A DNA stretch of 64,000 bases from Methanoregula sp. (lineage in GTDB: Archaea; Halobacteriota; Methanomicrobia; Methanomicrobiales; Methanospirillaceae). The DNA lies in NCBI GenBank assembly GCA_041645435.1, contig JBAZQB010000005.1, positions 124,001 to 188,000 of the forward strand. The letters run 5' to 3'. A program made the translations under genes and the position numbers. Under the pieces are notes generated by a model, which was not told where the DNA came from, searched no databases, and saw only the letters and a list, made by a program, of their open reading frames with translations. Shown one piece after another: positions 35,188-42,871 of this stretch (positions are counted from its first letter, which is position 1; each line of letters starts with the position of its first letter).

Positions 35188-35778
35188 TTATCCCTCCCTC
35201 TCCTTGATGATACGGTCGGCATTGGCCTTGAGCTTGTAGTGGTCAAGGATCTTCCTGATCGCGGGTAAATACTCCGGATACGAGTGGGTGGTCGGCGGAT
35301 CGCGGGACAGGCCGATCTTCTCGCGGGCTGCACGGTTGACATCGTTGTTTGGCACACCGTGACCTGATGCATAGATTGCCGTAACGGTCTTTAAGAAGTT
35401 GACCGGGACGATATCCCTCTTAAATGCGAGGTTCCTCATGGCCATGATGACATCGGTGGGGATGATATCCCTTGGACACCGGTCTGAACAGCTGTAACAG
35501 GTAGTGCAGAGCCAGAGATCCGGATCGACTAATGATTCATTCTCAAGCCCGAGCACCGCTCTCCTCATAAACTTGCGGATGCGGTAAGAACTCCGGGGAG
35601 CCGAAGGGCAGGAGCCGGTACAGGTTCCGCACTGGTAGCACATATGGGCATTCGTGCGTGAGATGGCTTTCACGTTCTTGGTGAATTCAGGGTTTGAGTC
35701 CTCAAGATAAAGTCTCGTGTCCTGAAGTTTCTTATCCAGCGCTGCTGGGTAACCTTTTGTTCGTTCCATGGAACTCAC
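35188..35778 (-). CDS. hdrC: CoB-CoM heterodisulfide reductase, iron-sulfur subunit HdrC
   Basis: 196 residues with two [4Fe-4S] sites, C-Y-Q-C-G-T-C-T-G-S-C-P near residue 48 and C-T-T-C-Y-S-C-S-D-R-C-P near residue 90, relaying electrons from HdrA to HdrB. The ATG overlaps the polyferredoxin stop by four bases, so all these genes are one transcription unit. Confidence 0.96.
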   Translation of the reverse strand: MSSMERTKGYPAALDKKLQDTRLYLEDSNPEFTKNVKAISRTNAHMCYQCGTCTGSCPSAPRSSYRIRKFMRRAVLGLENESLVDPDLWLCTTCYSCSDRCPRDIIPTDVIMAMRNLAFKRDIVPVNFLKTVTAIYASGHGVPNNDVNRAAREKIGLSRDPPTTHSYPEYLPAIRKILDHYKLKANADRIIKEREG

Positions 35779-36953
35779 GCCTTCTCCATCTGTTTGAGGT
35801 TAACCTGTCCTGTTATGTCCTCTTTCACCTTCGAGGTTCTCTTGGTGAAGAGTTTCTCTTTGATCTTCTTGAACAGGTCAGTCTCCGTGCCTTTCACGCG
35901 GACACCGGTCCTCTGCAGGACAATGATATCCTCACCGGGGCAGGCATTAACGCATGCACCGCACAGGATACAATAATCCTTGTTGACTGCAATGGTCTTT
36001 TCAATGCTGTTGAGTTTCATCTCTGCAGCGGGAATTGTCGAAGGGAGATATATCGCATTTGCCGGGCAGATATCTGCGCACGTTGAGCAGCCACCAGGGC
36101 ATTTCTCTGCGTGGAATTCGATATCACCTTCAAAAATCTTCTCAACGGTGATAGCCTCTGTCGGGCAGTTCTTTGAGCACCACGTACAGGTGCAGCAGTT
36201 GTCCTTGATAATATCAACTTTGCCGACAACCTTGTCAGAAACAATTTCGCGCTCAACAGTAATGCACTCCTCAGGGCATGCTTCAACACACACTTTACAT
36301 GCATCACATTTTGTTTCGTCCCAGATCACATCGCCTTCGACTTTTCCGGTCTCTGCGGTGAACTCCTTGTGTTTCACCACGATTGCCGGGCATAATGCCC
36401 CGCACAGGCCACAGAGCGAGCATTTCTCTTTATCAACGGTAAATGTCGTCTTGGTCTTGATTGCAGTCTGGCGGTCTTTTGCGCCAGCAGCCGGTCCTTT
36501 GTAGGTTCCTTCAAAAGCAGGGACGTTGCGGTCAATGGCGTCACGCGGGCAGACCTCTTCGCAGATCGTGCACTTGACGCATTTCTCGTCATCAATCTCC
36601 GCCTTCATATCATATTGCGGGAACCCTTCCTTCTCAAGGATCGGGAGTCTCTCCTGTCCATCCACTTTTAAGGTCAATGCGTTGAACGGGCACATTATTA
36701 CGCAGACGCCGCAGTAGGAACACTTGGTCTCGTCGACATCAATGGGAGCAGCGTAATTGATCGCGCCACGTCTTGATGCACCGACAAGCCCGAGGACAAT
36801 AGCTTCCTCAGGACAAGCCTCCACACATATACCGCATCCCGTGCAGGTCTCTGCATTGAGAATAAGGTTGTTCACGTTCTGAAGGAGTTTCTGCTCCATT
36901 ACAACGTTGACCCCATCCCTTTTCTTGGAAAATTTGGGAAACAGATTGTTCAT
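35775..36953 (-). CDS. polyferredoxin with eight [4Fe-4S] motifs (FwdF/MvhB-like)
   Basis: 392 residues holding eight C-x2/3-C-x2-C-x3-C-P motifs, among them C-T-G-C-G-I-C-V-E-A-C-P, C-S-Y-C-G-V-C-V-I-M-C-P, C-V-K-C-T-I-C-E-E-V-C-P, C-D-A-C-K-V-C-V-E-A-C-P and C-P-G-G-C-S-T-C-A-D-I-C-P, spread evenly. This fits FwdF-type polyferredoxin of formylmethanofuran dehydrogenase or MvhB. Being in the same operon as hdrCBA it probably wires ferredoxin-level electrons from HdrA to the CO2-reducing enzyme. FwdF versus MvhB cannot be settled from the motifs alone. Confidence 0.85.
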   Translation of the reverse strand: MNNLFPKFSKKRDGVNVVMEQKLLQNVNNLILNAETCTGCGICVEACPEEAIVLGLVGASRRGAINYAAPIDVDETKCSYCGVCVIMCPFNALTLKVDGQERLPILEKEGFPQYDMKAEIDDEKCVKCTICEEVCPRDAIDRNVPAFEGTYKGPAAGAKDRQTAIKTKTTFTVDKEKCSLCGLCGALCPAIVVKHKEFTAETGKVEGDVIWDETKCDACKVCVEACPEECITVEREIVSDKVVGKVDIIKDNCCTCTWCSKNCPTEAITVEKIFEGDIEFHAEKCPGGCSTCADICPANAIYLPSTIPAAEMKLNSIEKTIAVNKDYCILCGACVNACPGEDIIVLQRTGVRVKGTETDLFKKIKEKLFTKRTSKVKEDITGQVNLKQMEKA

Positions 36954-36956
36954 GAA

Positions 36957-37244
36957 TTAACCCTCATGCAATACCATTATAGTACGTTTGCCCGTGCTTT
37001 TGGATTCCCAGGATCCTGTCACCTTAATAACATCGTGCGGGCATGCCTTGACACAAACACCGTCACCGGTGCAGAGTTCATCCCTGAAGTCAGGAACAAT
37101 GGACTTCCCGTCCCTGACTTTGAAGATCGTATCATATATTGATGGATCCACGGAATGAAGCTCCAATGCGTCGACGGGGCACGCGACAACACAATTGTTA
37201 TAGCCAGTACAATTTACCCTGTTAATATGCACTGCAAATGCCAT
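36957..37244 (-). CDS. small dicluster ferredoxin with substituted Cys (FwdG-like)
   Basis: 95 residues, first gene of the hdr operon. Both ferredoxin motifs lack the second Cys: the first is C-T-G-Y-N-N-C-V-V-A-C-P and the second is C-T-G-D-G-V-C-V-K-A-C-P. Asp at this position is a known alternative ligand in some archaeal ferredoxins; Tyr is not a usual one. The protein may thus carry one or two unusual or [3Fe-4S]-type centres. Layout and company resemble FwdG-type subunits of formylmethanofuran dehydrogenase, but that name is uncertain. Gap to the polyferredoxin gene is 3 bases. Confidence 0.8.
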   Translation of the reverse strand: MAFAVHINRVNCTGYNNCVVACPVDALELHSVDPSIYDTIFKVRDGKSIVPDFRDELCTGDGVCVKACPHDVIKVTGSWESKSTGKRTIMVLHEG

Positions 37245-37267
37245 TTTTTTTTACGCACCAGCTATGA

Positions 37268-37284
37268 TCGATTTTAAAAATCGA
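37268..37284. promoter_or_regulatory. 17-bp palindrome upstream of the ferredoxin-hdr operon
   Basis: TCGATTTT-A-AAAATCGA, perfect arms, 24 bases upstream of the ATG at 37244. Likely TATA boxes are ATTTAAAATC near 37357-37366 for the minus operon and CTATATTATG near 37421-37430 for ftr. The palindrome therefore lies in the transcribed leader of the hdr operon. Confidence 0.45.
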
Positions 37285-37509
37285 CTATCCAAAAGTGGTC
37301 GAAGAATGTAGATAAATGTTCTGAAATTTACCCGAAAAAAAGAGGAATTTATTCAGGATTTTAAATTCTAATCTCTGAACTCTTTATTAAGATTAACAGA
37401 ATGTTGTGTACTTAATTGTCTATATTATGTGCGCTCTTTTTGCAGGAATTAATTTAGAAAATTTATTCAACACCCATCATACTACCATTGTGGTACCGGA
37501 GGTTATCAT

Positions 37510-38394
37510 ATGGAAATCAACGGAGTTACCATTGACAACGAATTTGCAGAGGCATTCCCGACATGGGTCTGCCGGGTGATCATTACAGCAGTCACCACGG
37601 AATGGGCAAGGAAAGCAGCAACCGAGGCAACCGGATTTGCGACATCCGCGATCGGGTGCCCGTGCGAAGCAGGGATCGAGCAGGAACTTGACGGTTCACA
37701 GACCCCTGACGGCCGCCCGGGTGTCTCAATCCTGATCTGTGCAGGTAAGAAGAAGATCAAGGAGCAGGTTGTTGAGCGCCTCGCTGAGTGCGTACTTACT
37801 GCACCAACGACCGCAGTCTTCAACGGAATTACCAACTCTGAAGAGAAGATCCAGGTAAAACTCCACTTCTTCGGTGACGGTTATGAGTACCAGAAAGAGG
37901 TTGGCGGCAGGAAATGCTGGGTCATTCCGATCATGGAAGGAGAATATATCGGCGAAGAAGAGTTCGGCATTGTCAAGGGTGTTGCGGGAGGCAACTTCTT
38001 TGTAATGGCGGAGAACCAGATGGCAGCCCTCATGGGTGCACAGGCAGCGGTGGATGCAATCGCCAAGGTTCCGGGCACCATCACGAGTTTCCCGGGGGGC
38101 GTCGTTGCCAGCGGCTCAAAGGTTGGCAGCCTGAAATACAAGTTCATGCCCGCCTCGACCAATGAGAAGTACTGCCCGACACTCCGGGAAAAAGTCCCCG
38201 ACTCAAAGGTCCCTGCCGGGATCAAGGGTGTTTATGAGATTGTCATTGACGGTATTGATGAGAAGTCCGTTGCAGCAGCCATGGCAGCTGGTGTCAAAGC
38301 CGCAGCCCTGGTACCTGGTGTGAAGTTCATCACGGCCGGAAACTTTGGCGGCACGCTCGGACCCTATAAGATCGAGCTCCACAAAATTCTCTAA
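37510..38394 (+). CDS. ftr: formylmethanofuran:tetrahydromethanopterin formyltransferase
   Basis: 294 residues, the usual Ftr length. The opening M-E-I-N-G-V-x-I-x-x-x-F-A-E-A-F-P-x-W and the segments F-F-G-D-G-Y-E, F-P-G-G-V-V-A-S-G-S-K-V-G-S and S-T-N-E-K-Y-C-P are family hallmarks. Ftr moves the formyl group from methanofuran to H4MPT, the second step of CO2 reduction to methane. A strong GGAGGTTATC site precedes the ATG. It is divergent from the hdr operon. Confidence 0.98.
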   Translation: MEINGVTIDNEFAEAFPTWVCRVIITAVTTEWARKAATEATGFATSAIGCPCEAGIEQELDGSQTPDGRPGVSILICAGKKKIKEQVVERLAECVLTAPTTAVFNGITNSEEKIQVKLHFFGDGYEYQKEVGGRKCWVIPIMEGEYIGEEEFGIVKGVAGGNFFVMAENQMAALMGAQAAVDAIAKVPGTITSFPGGVVASGSKVGSLKYKFMPASTNEKYCPTLREKVPDSKVPAGIKGVYEIVIDGIDEKSVAAAMAAGVKAAALVPGVKFITAGNFGGTLGPYKIELHKIL

Positions 38395-38526
38395 TTTTTT
38401 TTACCATTCAGGACATTACTGTGATTTTTACATCACGTATCGAACGCTATAAATACTGTTATTGCCGATTCTCTTGTTAACGAAAATTTCGGCTACAACC
38501 AGATACTCTGAATCCTGACGGGATAT

Positions 38527-38545
38527 GAGTACTCTCTCAGTACTC
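38527..38545. promoter_or_regulatory. perfect hairpin between ftr and mmp11
   Basis: GAGTACT-CTCTC-AGTACTC followed by TTTGTTC. A TATA-like CTATAAATA near 38449 upstream suggests the hairpin lies in the mmp11 leader, though it could also act as a weak terminator. Confidence 0.4.
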
Positions 38546-38647
38546 TTTGTTCAGAAAACCTGTGAAGCCTGACAATCTTTACAAAAAATGCAATTCATGT
38601 ACGATGCAAAGTTCCTGCATCTACCGGCAGCGTTGAGGAAGGTCCTG

Positions 38648-39544
38648 ATGAAAAATATTGCAGAACCCTATGTAATCCACTACCCGCAGATCGTAGCGGT
38701 GGCTGATGAGACCGGCGGCCGGGTGGAACTGATCGAGTTTTTTGACTGCGTTGGTGGCGCGATGTGGTCGAAACACCACTATGCCCAGAGCCCGGTGGTT
38801 GAGGATGTCCGCTGTGTGGGGTCAACCATGCGGTATCTCTTAAAACCGCAAACAGTGAATCTTGCGCTGGAAGGCTCCCGGTTCCCGGCGGGTATTTCTG
38901 CATGTACCGTAGAGAAGTCGGAGATTGCCGTCACGTATATCGGCATGGGCGGAGGTGGTGTGGGTGCTGCAGCCTGCCGCTCGGATGCACGCGGAGTCCT
39001 GCGGAGCCGGAGCGATCCCGCTGGCGGGGGAAAAGTCGCCGGTGCCACGATCTGGATGCCCCGGATGCAGCGGGTGCTCATCGGTGTGGATGACACTGAT
39101 ACCCCGGAAGAAGGAGCCACGTGGACCCTTGTCCACAATATTGCAAAAGCTGTGGAAGATGAGCATTCTGTTTATCTTTCACACACGATCGTCCAGCTCT
39201 TCCCGGTGCCGTACCGGACCAAAAACTGTGTGGGGCTTGTTGCCGAGTTTGCCACAACGGATCCTGACGGGCTTACCGAACGGTTTCATACGCTTTTGAG
39301 GAAGTATACCCTCTCCCAAAAGACCGGTATGGCTGTGTATTCCGGCTTTTCTCCCTCAGAGGAATTGCTCGCATACGGCCGGAGCGTGAAACGTGGCGAG
39401 GTTGAACCGTGGCTTCTTGAACGGCTGACGGACAAGAACTTAAAGATCATTATGAACGGGAGGGGCATCACCGGGGCAGTTGCGGCTATCCCGTTCTTCA
39501 CCCAATACAAAGAGGCGCTGGAACTATGGAGTGGACCGACCTAA
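38648..39544 (+). CDS. methanogenesis marker protein 11
   Basis: 298 residues from the ATG at 38648, which has AGGAAGGT four bases upstream; an ATG at 38588 in the same frame lacks such a site. Landmarks are G-G-A-M-W-S-K-H-H-Y, S-R-F-P-A-G-I, T-Y-I-G-M-G-G-G-G-V-G-A-A, V-L-I-G-V-D-D-T-D-T-P-E-E-G-A-T-W and S-H-T-I-V-Q-L-F-P-V-P-Y-R-T-K-N-C-V. The V-D-D-T-D-T motif is shared with TiaS-type ATP-binding domains. The family is found in nearly all methanogens but has no proven function. It is the first gene of the coenzyme B operon here. Confidence 0.92.
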   Translation: MKNIAEPYVIHYPQIVAVADETGGRVELIEFFDCVGGAMWSKHHYAQSPVVEDVRCVGSTMRYLLKPQTVNLALEGSRFPAGISACTVEKSEIAVTYIGMGGGGVGAAACRSDARGVLRSRSDPAGGGKVAGATIWMPRMQRVLIGVDDTDTPEEGATWTLVHNIAKAVEDEHSVYLSHTIVQLFPVPYRTKNCVGLVAEFATTDPDGLTERFHTLLRKYTLSQKTGMAVYSGFSPSEELLAYGRSVKRGEVEPWLLERLTDKNLKIIMNGRGITGAVAAIPFFTQYKEALELWSGPT

Positions 39545-40491
39545 AAGCCCGTCTCCTATCCGCTGGTTCAGCGCGTATTTCCGGTGAACCTGCGGAACAG
39601 TATATCGCCCGTTCAGCCGCAGGCCCGGGTGCCGGCGGGAATGGCGCAGTCTTCTTTGCCATGGGCAGCCACCGGGTCAAACTGGCCTTAAACCCACTCA
39701 GTGCCATCGAGATCGCCCACCGGGGCAATGGTGTTGCAGATCTCTACTTTGAGGGAGCACTTATACCCGGCCGGCTCCTTGAGCCGGGATGCCACTGTCC
39801 CGACCAGGCATTCATCACGGTGACCGGCAGCTGCATATTCCATTGCCGCTACTGTCCTGTACCAACGCTGGGCGGCAAACGAAAAACGATTGACGAGATC
39901 ACGGGGATGGTCGAATCCGTCCGGCACCGGATTTCTGCAATCTCCGTTACGAGCGGCGTGCTTGACACAATCGAAGAAGAAGAGTCCTATGTGCTTGAAG
40001 TGATAAAGCACCTCAGGATCTATGCTCTCCCCATCGGGGTTTCGATTTATCCCACCGACAAGACACCCGACCGGCTCAAGGCACTTGGCGTAACCGAAGT
40101 GAAGTTCAATATCGAGGCGGCAACCCCGACCATTTTTGCAAAACAGTGCCCGGGACTTGATTATGAAAGGCTCTGGCGGGTGCTCGACCGCTCCGTGGCA
40201 CTCTTCGGGAAAGGCAGGGTCTTTTCCAATGTGATTATTGGTCTTGGTGAGACAGACGGCGAGATGGAAGCCTGCATCAAACGGCTGACTTCACATGGGA
40301 TAATTCCCGTGCTGCGCCCGCTCAACCCGGTAGCTGAACTCGCCGGTACTCCCCGCCCGACTGCGGAACGGTTAAAGAAGATTTTCGCTATCCATAACCG
40401 GGAACTTTCCAAAGCGGGACTTGACCCGAAAGAGGCGCTTACGATGTGTTCGAACTGCGCAGGCTGCGACCTTGTACCGGGGAGGGACTAG
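39526..40491 (+). CDS. radical SAM protein of the coenzyme B operon
   Basis: 321 residues. Radical SAM motif C-I-F-H-C-R-Y-C near residue 104, preceded by an N-terminal domain of about 90 residues, and a C-terminal C-S-N-C-A-G-C that could hold a second cluster. Related sequences are annotated only as methanogen radical SAM proteins. It overlaps mmp11 by 19 bases, so the two are coupled. Participation in sulfur insertion or another step of 7-mercaptoheptanoate formation is a hypothesis from gene order. Confidence 0.85.
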   Translation: MEWTDLKARLLSAGSARISGEPAEQYIARSAAGPGAGGNGAVFFAMGSHRVKLALNPLSAIEIAHRGNGVADLYFEGALIPGRLLEPGCHCPDQAFITVTGSCIFHCRYCPVPTLGGKRKTIDEITGMVESVRHRISAISVTSGVLDTIEEEESYVLEVIKHLRIYALPIGVSIYPTDKTPDRLKALGVTEVKFNIEAATPTIFAKQCPGLDYERLWRVLDRSVALFGKGRVFSNVIIGLGETDGEMEACIKRLTSHGIIPVLRPLNPVAELAGTPRPTAERLKKIFAIHNRELSKAGLDPKEALTMCSNCAGCDLVPGRD

Positions 40492-41763
40492 ATGAAAGGC
40501 ATTGAGGTGATCGCAGAAGCCCTGCTTGCGTGTACCGACCGGCAGTATACGGTACCGGGATTTCCCGTTACGGATCTGGGTGCCAAAACCCGTGCCGAGA
40601 TGGTGATCAATGAGAAAACGGCACTCGAATATGCGCTGGGCGATTCGCTCGAAGGGCGACGGGCTGCGGTAATCATCAAGAATGTCGGTGTAAATGCCTG
40701 TGCCGATCCCCTGTTGCAGGCAGCCGCACAGGGTCTCATCGGGGGCGTGCTGCTCGTGGCCGGGGACGACCCGGAAGCACTGGGTTCCCAGACCGCACAG
40801 GACTCCCGGTATTATGGCGAGCTGGCAGAACTTCCCGTGATCGAACCCGATGCTGCCACCTGCTATAGCGGTGTCGAGGCAGCGCTTCAGGCATCCGAGC
40901 AGTTCTCCCGGGTCGCTATGCTCCGGCTGACGCCCGGCATATTTGATGCGGAAGTGAAATACGCGCCGGTTCCCCGGAACCCCGGAAAAGGGCGGCTCTC
41001 CGACCGATCCTGGACCATGAACGGGAGAGTAACTGCGGCCGAAGAACTGTACCGGACCATGTTTGACTGGTCGAACGGTTCGGCATTAAATCAGTGGAAG
41101 GGAGAACCTGCCGGTGTTGGTGCAGCCCCGGGAAATACCCGGATTGTCACCGTACACCCCCTGCCGGGACAGGCCGTGCAGGTAAAGGAAGTGCACGAGA
41201 TCGGGCGGAGTTTTGTACGGGATCACCGGGGACTGCAACCGCCGGTCCACCAGGAACTCCCGGAGGTAATGCAGAACCGGGGATATTACCGGACGTTCTG
41301 TAAAGACTGCCCGTTCAAGTCCATGATGAACATCCTCAAAGTGCGGAACATGAAAATGATCTGCGATGCGGGCTGTTCAATTCTGGGAATGACTCCCCCG
41401 TACGAACTGGGTGTGGCAAGTTACGGCATGGGATCGAGTATCGCGGTAGCCGCACGGAGCACAAAAGTTGCCCTGATCGGTGACTATGCGATGCTTCATT
41501 CAGGCCTGAATGCCCTGATCGATGTGTACGAGAAGCGGCTCCCGCTGCTCTGTATCGTGATGAACAACAACTGCACGGCTATGACGGGCAAACAGCCGTC
41601 CTATGATCCGGTCCCCTACCTTATGTGGGCCGATCCGGTGATCTGCCAGGCCGATGACGATGAGATGCTTAAGAACGAGCTCGTGGTGACGGACACGCCC
41701 CGGACACTCGTTATAGAAGGTACCTGTCCGGAGGGAAGCAGCCATGAAACCGTTAAATATTGA
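40492..41763 (+). CDS. IorA-like thiamine diphosphate enzyme without ferredoxin domain
   Basis: 423 residues. The N-terminal PYR-type domain has I-N-E-K-T-A-L-E-Y-A-L-G with the catalytic Glu, then N-V-G-V-N-A-C-A-D-P-L. The C-terminal TPP-binding motif is G-D-Y followed 25 residues later by N-N, then C-T-A-M-T-G-K-Q-P. This is the indolepyruvate ferredoxin oxidoreductase alpha (IorA) layout, but the C-terminal two-cluster ferredoxin domain (about 200 residues) is missing and no iorB is present. In this operon it is a good candidate for the unassigned 2-oxosuberate decarboxylase of coenzyme B synthesis; that is inference. Starts directly after the upstream stop. Confidence 0.85.
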   Translation: MKGIEVIAEALLACTDRQYTVPGFPVTDLGAKTRAEMVINEKTALEYALGDSLEGRRAAVIIKNVGVNACADPLLQAAAQGLIGGVLLVAGDDPEALGSQTAQDSRYYGELAELPVIEPDAATCYSGVEAALQASEQFSRVAMLRLTPGIFDAEVKYAPVPRNPGKGRLSDRSWTMNGRVTAAEELYRTMFDWSNGSALNQWKGEPAGVGAAPGNTRIVTVHPLPGQAVQVKEVHEIGRSFVRDHRGLQPPVHQELPEVMQNRGYYRTFCKDCPFKSMMNILKVRNMKMICDAGCSILGMTPPYELGVASYGMGSSIAVAARSTKVALIGDYAMLHSGLNALIDVYEKRLPLLCIVMNNNCTAMTGKQPSYDPVPYLMWADPVICQADDDEMLKNELVVTDTPRTLVIEGTCPEGSSHETVKY

Positions 41764-42871
41764 GATCTGTGATGTGACATTGCGGGACGGGGAGCAGACC
41801 CCCGGGGTATCGTTCTCCTGCGAAGAGAAAGTAAAGATTGCGACCCTGCTGGACGAGATAGGCATAGAGGTGATCGAGGCAGGGTTCCCGGCTGTTTCCC
41901 CGAATGAGAAACAGTGCGTGAAGACAATTGCAAACCTGGGACTCGATGCACGGATCTGCGGTTTCTCCCGGGCCCGCGAGGAGGATATCCGGACCGCGAT
42001 CGACTGTGATGTCGACATGGTGAGCATCTTCATCCCCACGTCCGAACTCCACGTCCGGCTCAAGTTCAAAAAAACCCGCAACGAGGTACTTGAAGACTCG
42101 TTAAAGATGATCGATTTTGCCCGCGATCATGGCGTGCAGGTCAGGTTCGCTGCCGAGGATGCGTCCCGGACTGATCTTCCCTTCTTAAAAGAAGTCTACC
42201 GGAGTGCGGCAGAACACGGTGCAGTCCTCCTCAGTTTTGCCGATACGGTCGGCTGTCTCATTCCCTCCGAGATGCACCGGATCATGGCCGAGCTCGTTGC
42301 GTCGGTTGATCGGCCGTTCTGCGCCCACTGCCACAACGACATGGGCTGTGCGGTGGCAAATACCATCACCGCTGCCGAAGCGGGAGCCTTCCAGCTCCAT
42401 ACTACCGTGAACGGGATCGGGGAGCGGGCAGGAAATGCTTCCCTTGAGGAACTGCTCGTCGCCCTGCGGATGAAGAAAGGTATTGAACGGTACGACCTGT
42501 CCCGGTTGACCGAACTTTCGCATACGGTTGAAAAATTTTCAGGAATCACACTCCCCCGGAACAAACCCGTGACGGGTGAACTTGCATTCTCCCACGAGAG
42601 CGGCATCCACATTGCTGCAATACTCCAGGACCCTGCCAGCTACGAATACTTCACGCCCGATATGGTAGGCGGCGAGCGGCATTTTATTCTCGGCAAGCAC
42701 ACGGGCAAAAAAGCACTCGAACACGTCATGGCCTCGCTCGGCTGCGCATGCACGGACAAGCAGGTCTGCCGCGTCCTTGACCTGGTCAAGGATCATTCCG
42801 AACACAAATGCAATATTACTCCGGACATCCTGAGGAAACTGATCAAAAAAGCACAGCAGGAGAATGGATAA
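41744..42871 (+). CDS. aksA: homocitrate synthase (coenzyme B pathway)
   Basis: 375 residues of the isopropylmalate/homocitrate synthase family. Motifs are V-T-L-R-D-G-E-Q-T-P-G near residue 10, H-C-H-N-D-M-G metal ligands near 198 and N-G-I-G-E-R-A-G-N-A near 225; the C-terminal regulatory domain of LeuA is absent, as expected for AksA. It condenses acetyl-CoA with 2-oxoglutarate and then with the 2-oxoadipate and 2-oxopimelate products. Assignment over LeuA or citramalate synthase is based on the adjacent homoaconitase with the YLRT loop. It overlaps the TPP gene by 20 bases. Confidence 0.9.
   Translation: MKPLNIEICDVTLRDGEQTPGVSFSCEEKVKIATLLDEIGIEVIEAGFPAVSPNEKQCVKTIANLGLDARICGFSRAREEDIRTAIDCDVDMVSIFIPTSELHVRLKFKKTRNEVLEDSLKMIDFARDHGVQVRFAAEDASRTDLPFLKEVYRSAAEHGAVLLSFADTVGCLIPSEMHRIMAELVASVDRPFCAHCHNDMGCAVANTITAAEAGAFQLHTTVNGIGERAGNASLEELLVALRMKKGIERYDLSRLTELSHTVEKFSGITLPRNKPVTGELAFSHESGIHIAAILQDPASYEYFTPDMVGGERHFILGKHTGKKALEHVMASLGCACTDKQVCRVLDLVKDHSEHKCNITPDILRKLIKKAQQENG

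Noticed and set aside
38588..38647. Upstream ATG of mmp11
   Set aside because: There is no ribosome-binding sequence and the extra 20 residues do not resemble the family start; the ATG at 38648 has AGGAAGGT.
41744..42871. Reading the aks cluster as a leucine (leuA-leuC-leuD-leuB) operon
   Set aside because: The synthase lacks the LeuA regulatory domain, and the small subunit has the Y-L-R-T loop of homoaconitase, which favours coenzyme B synthesis.
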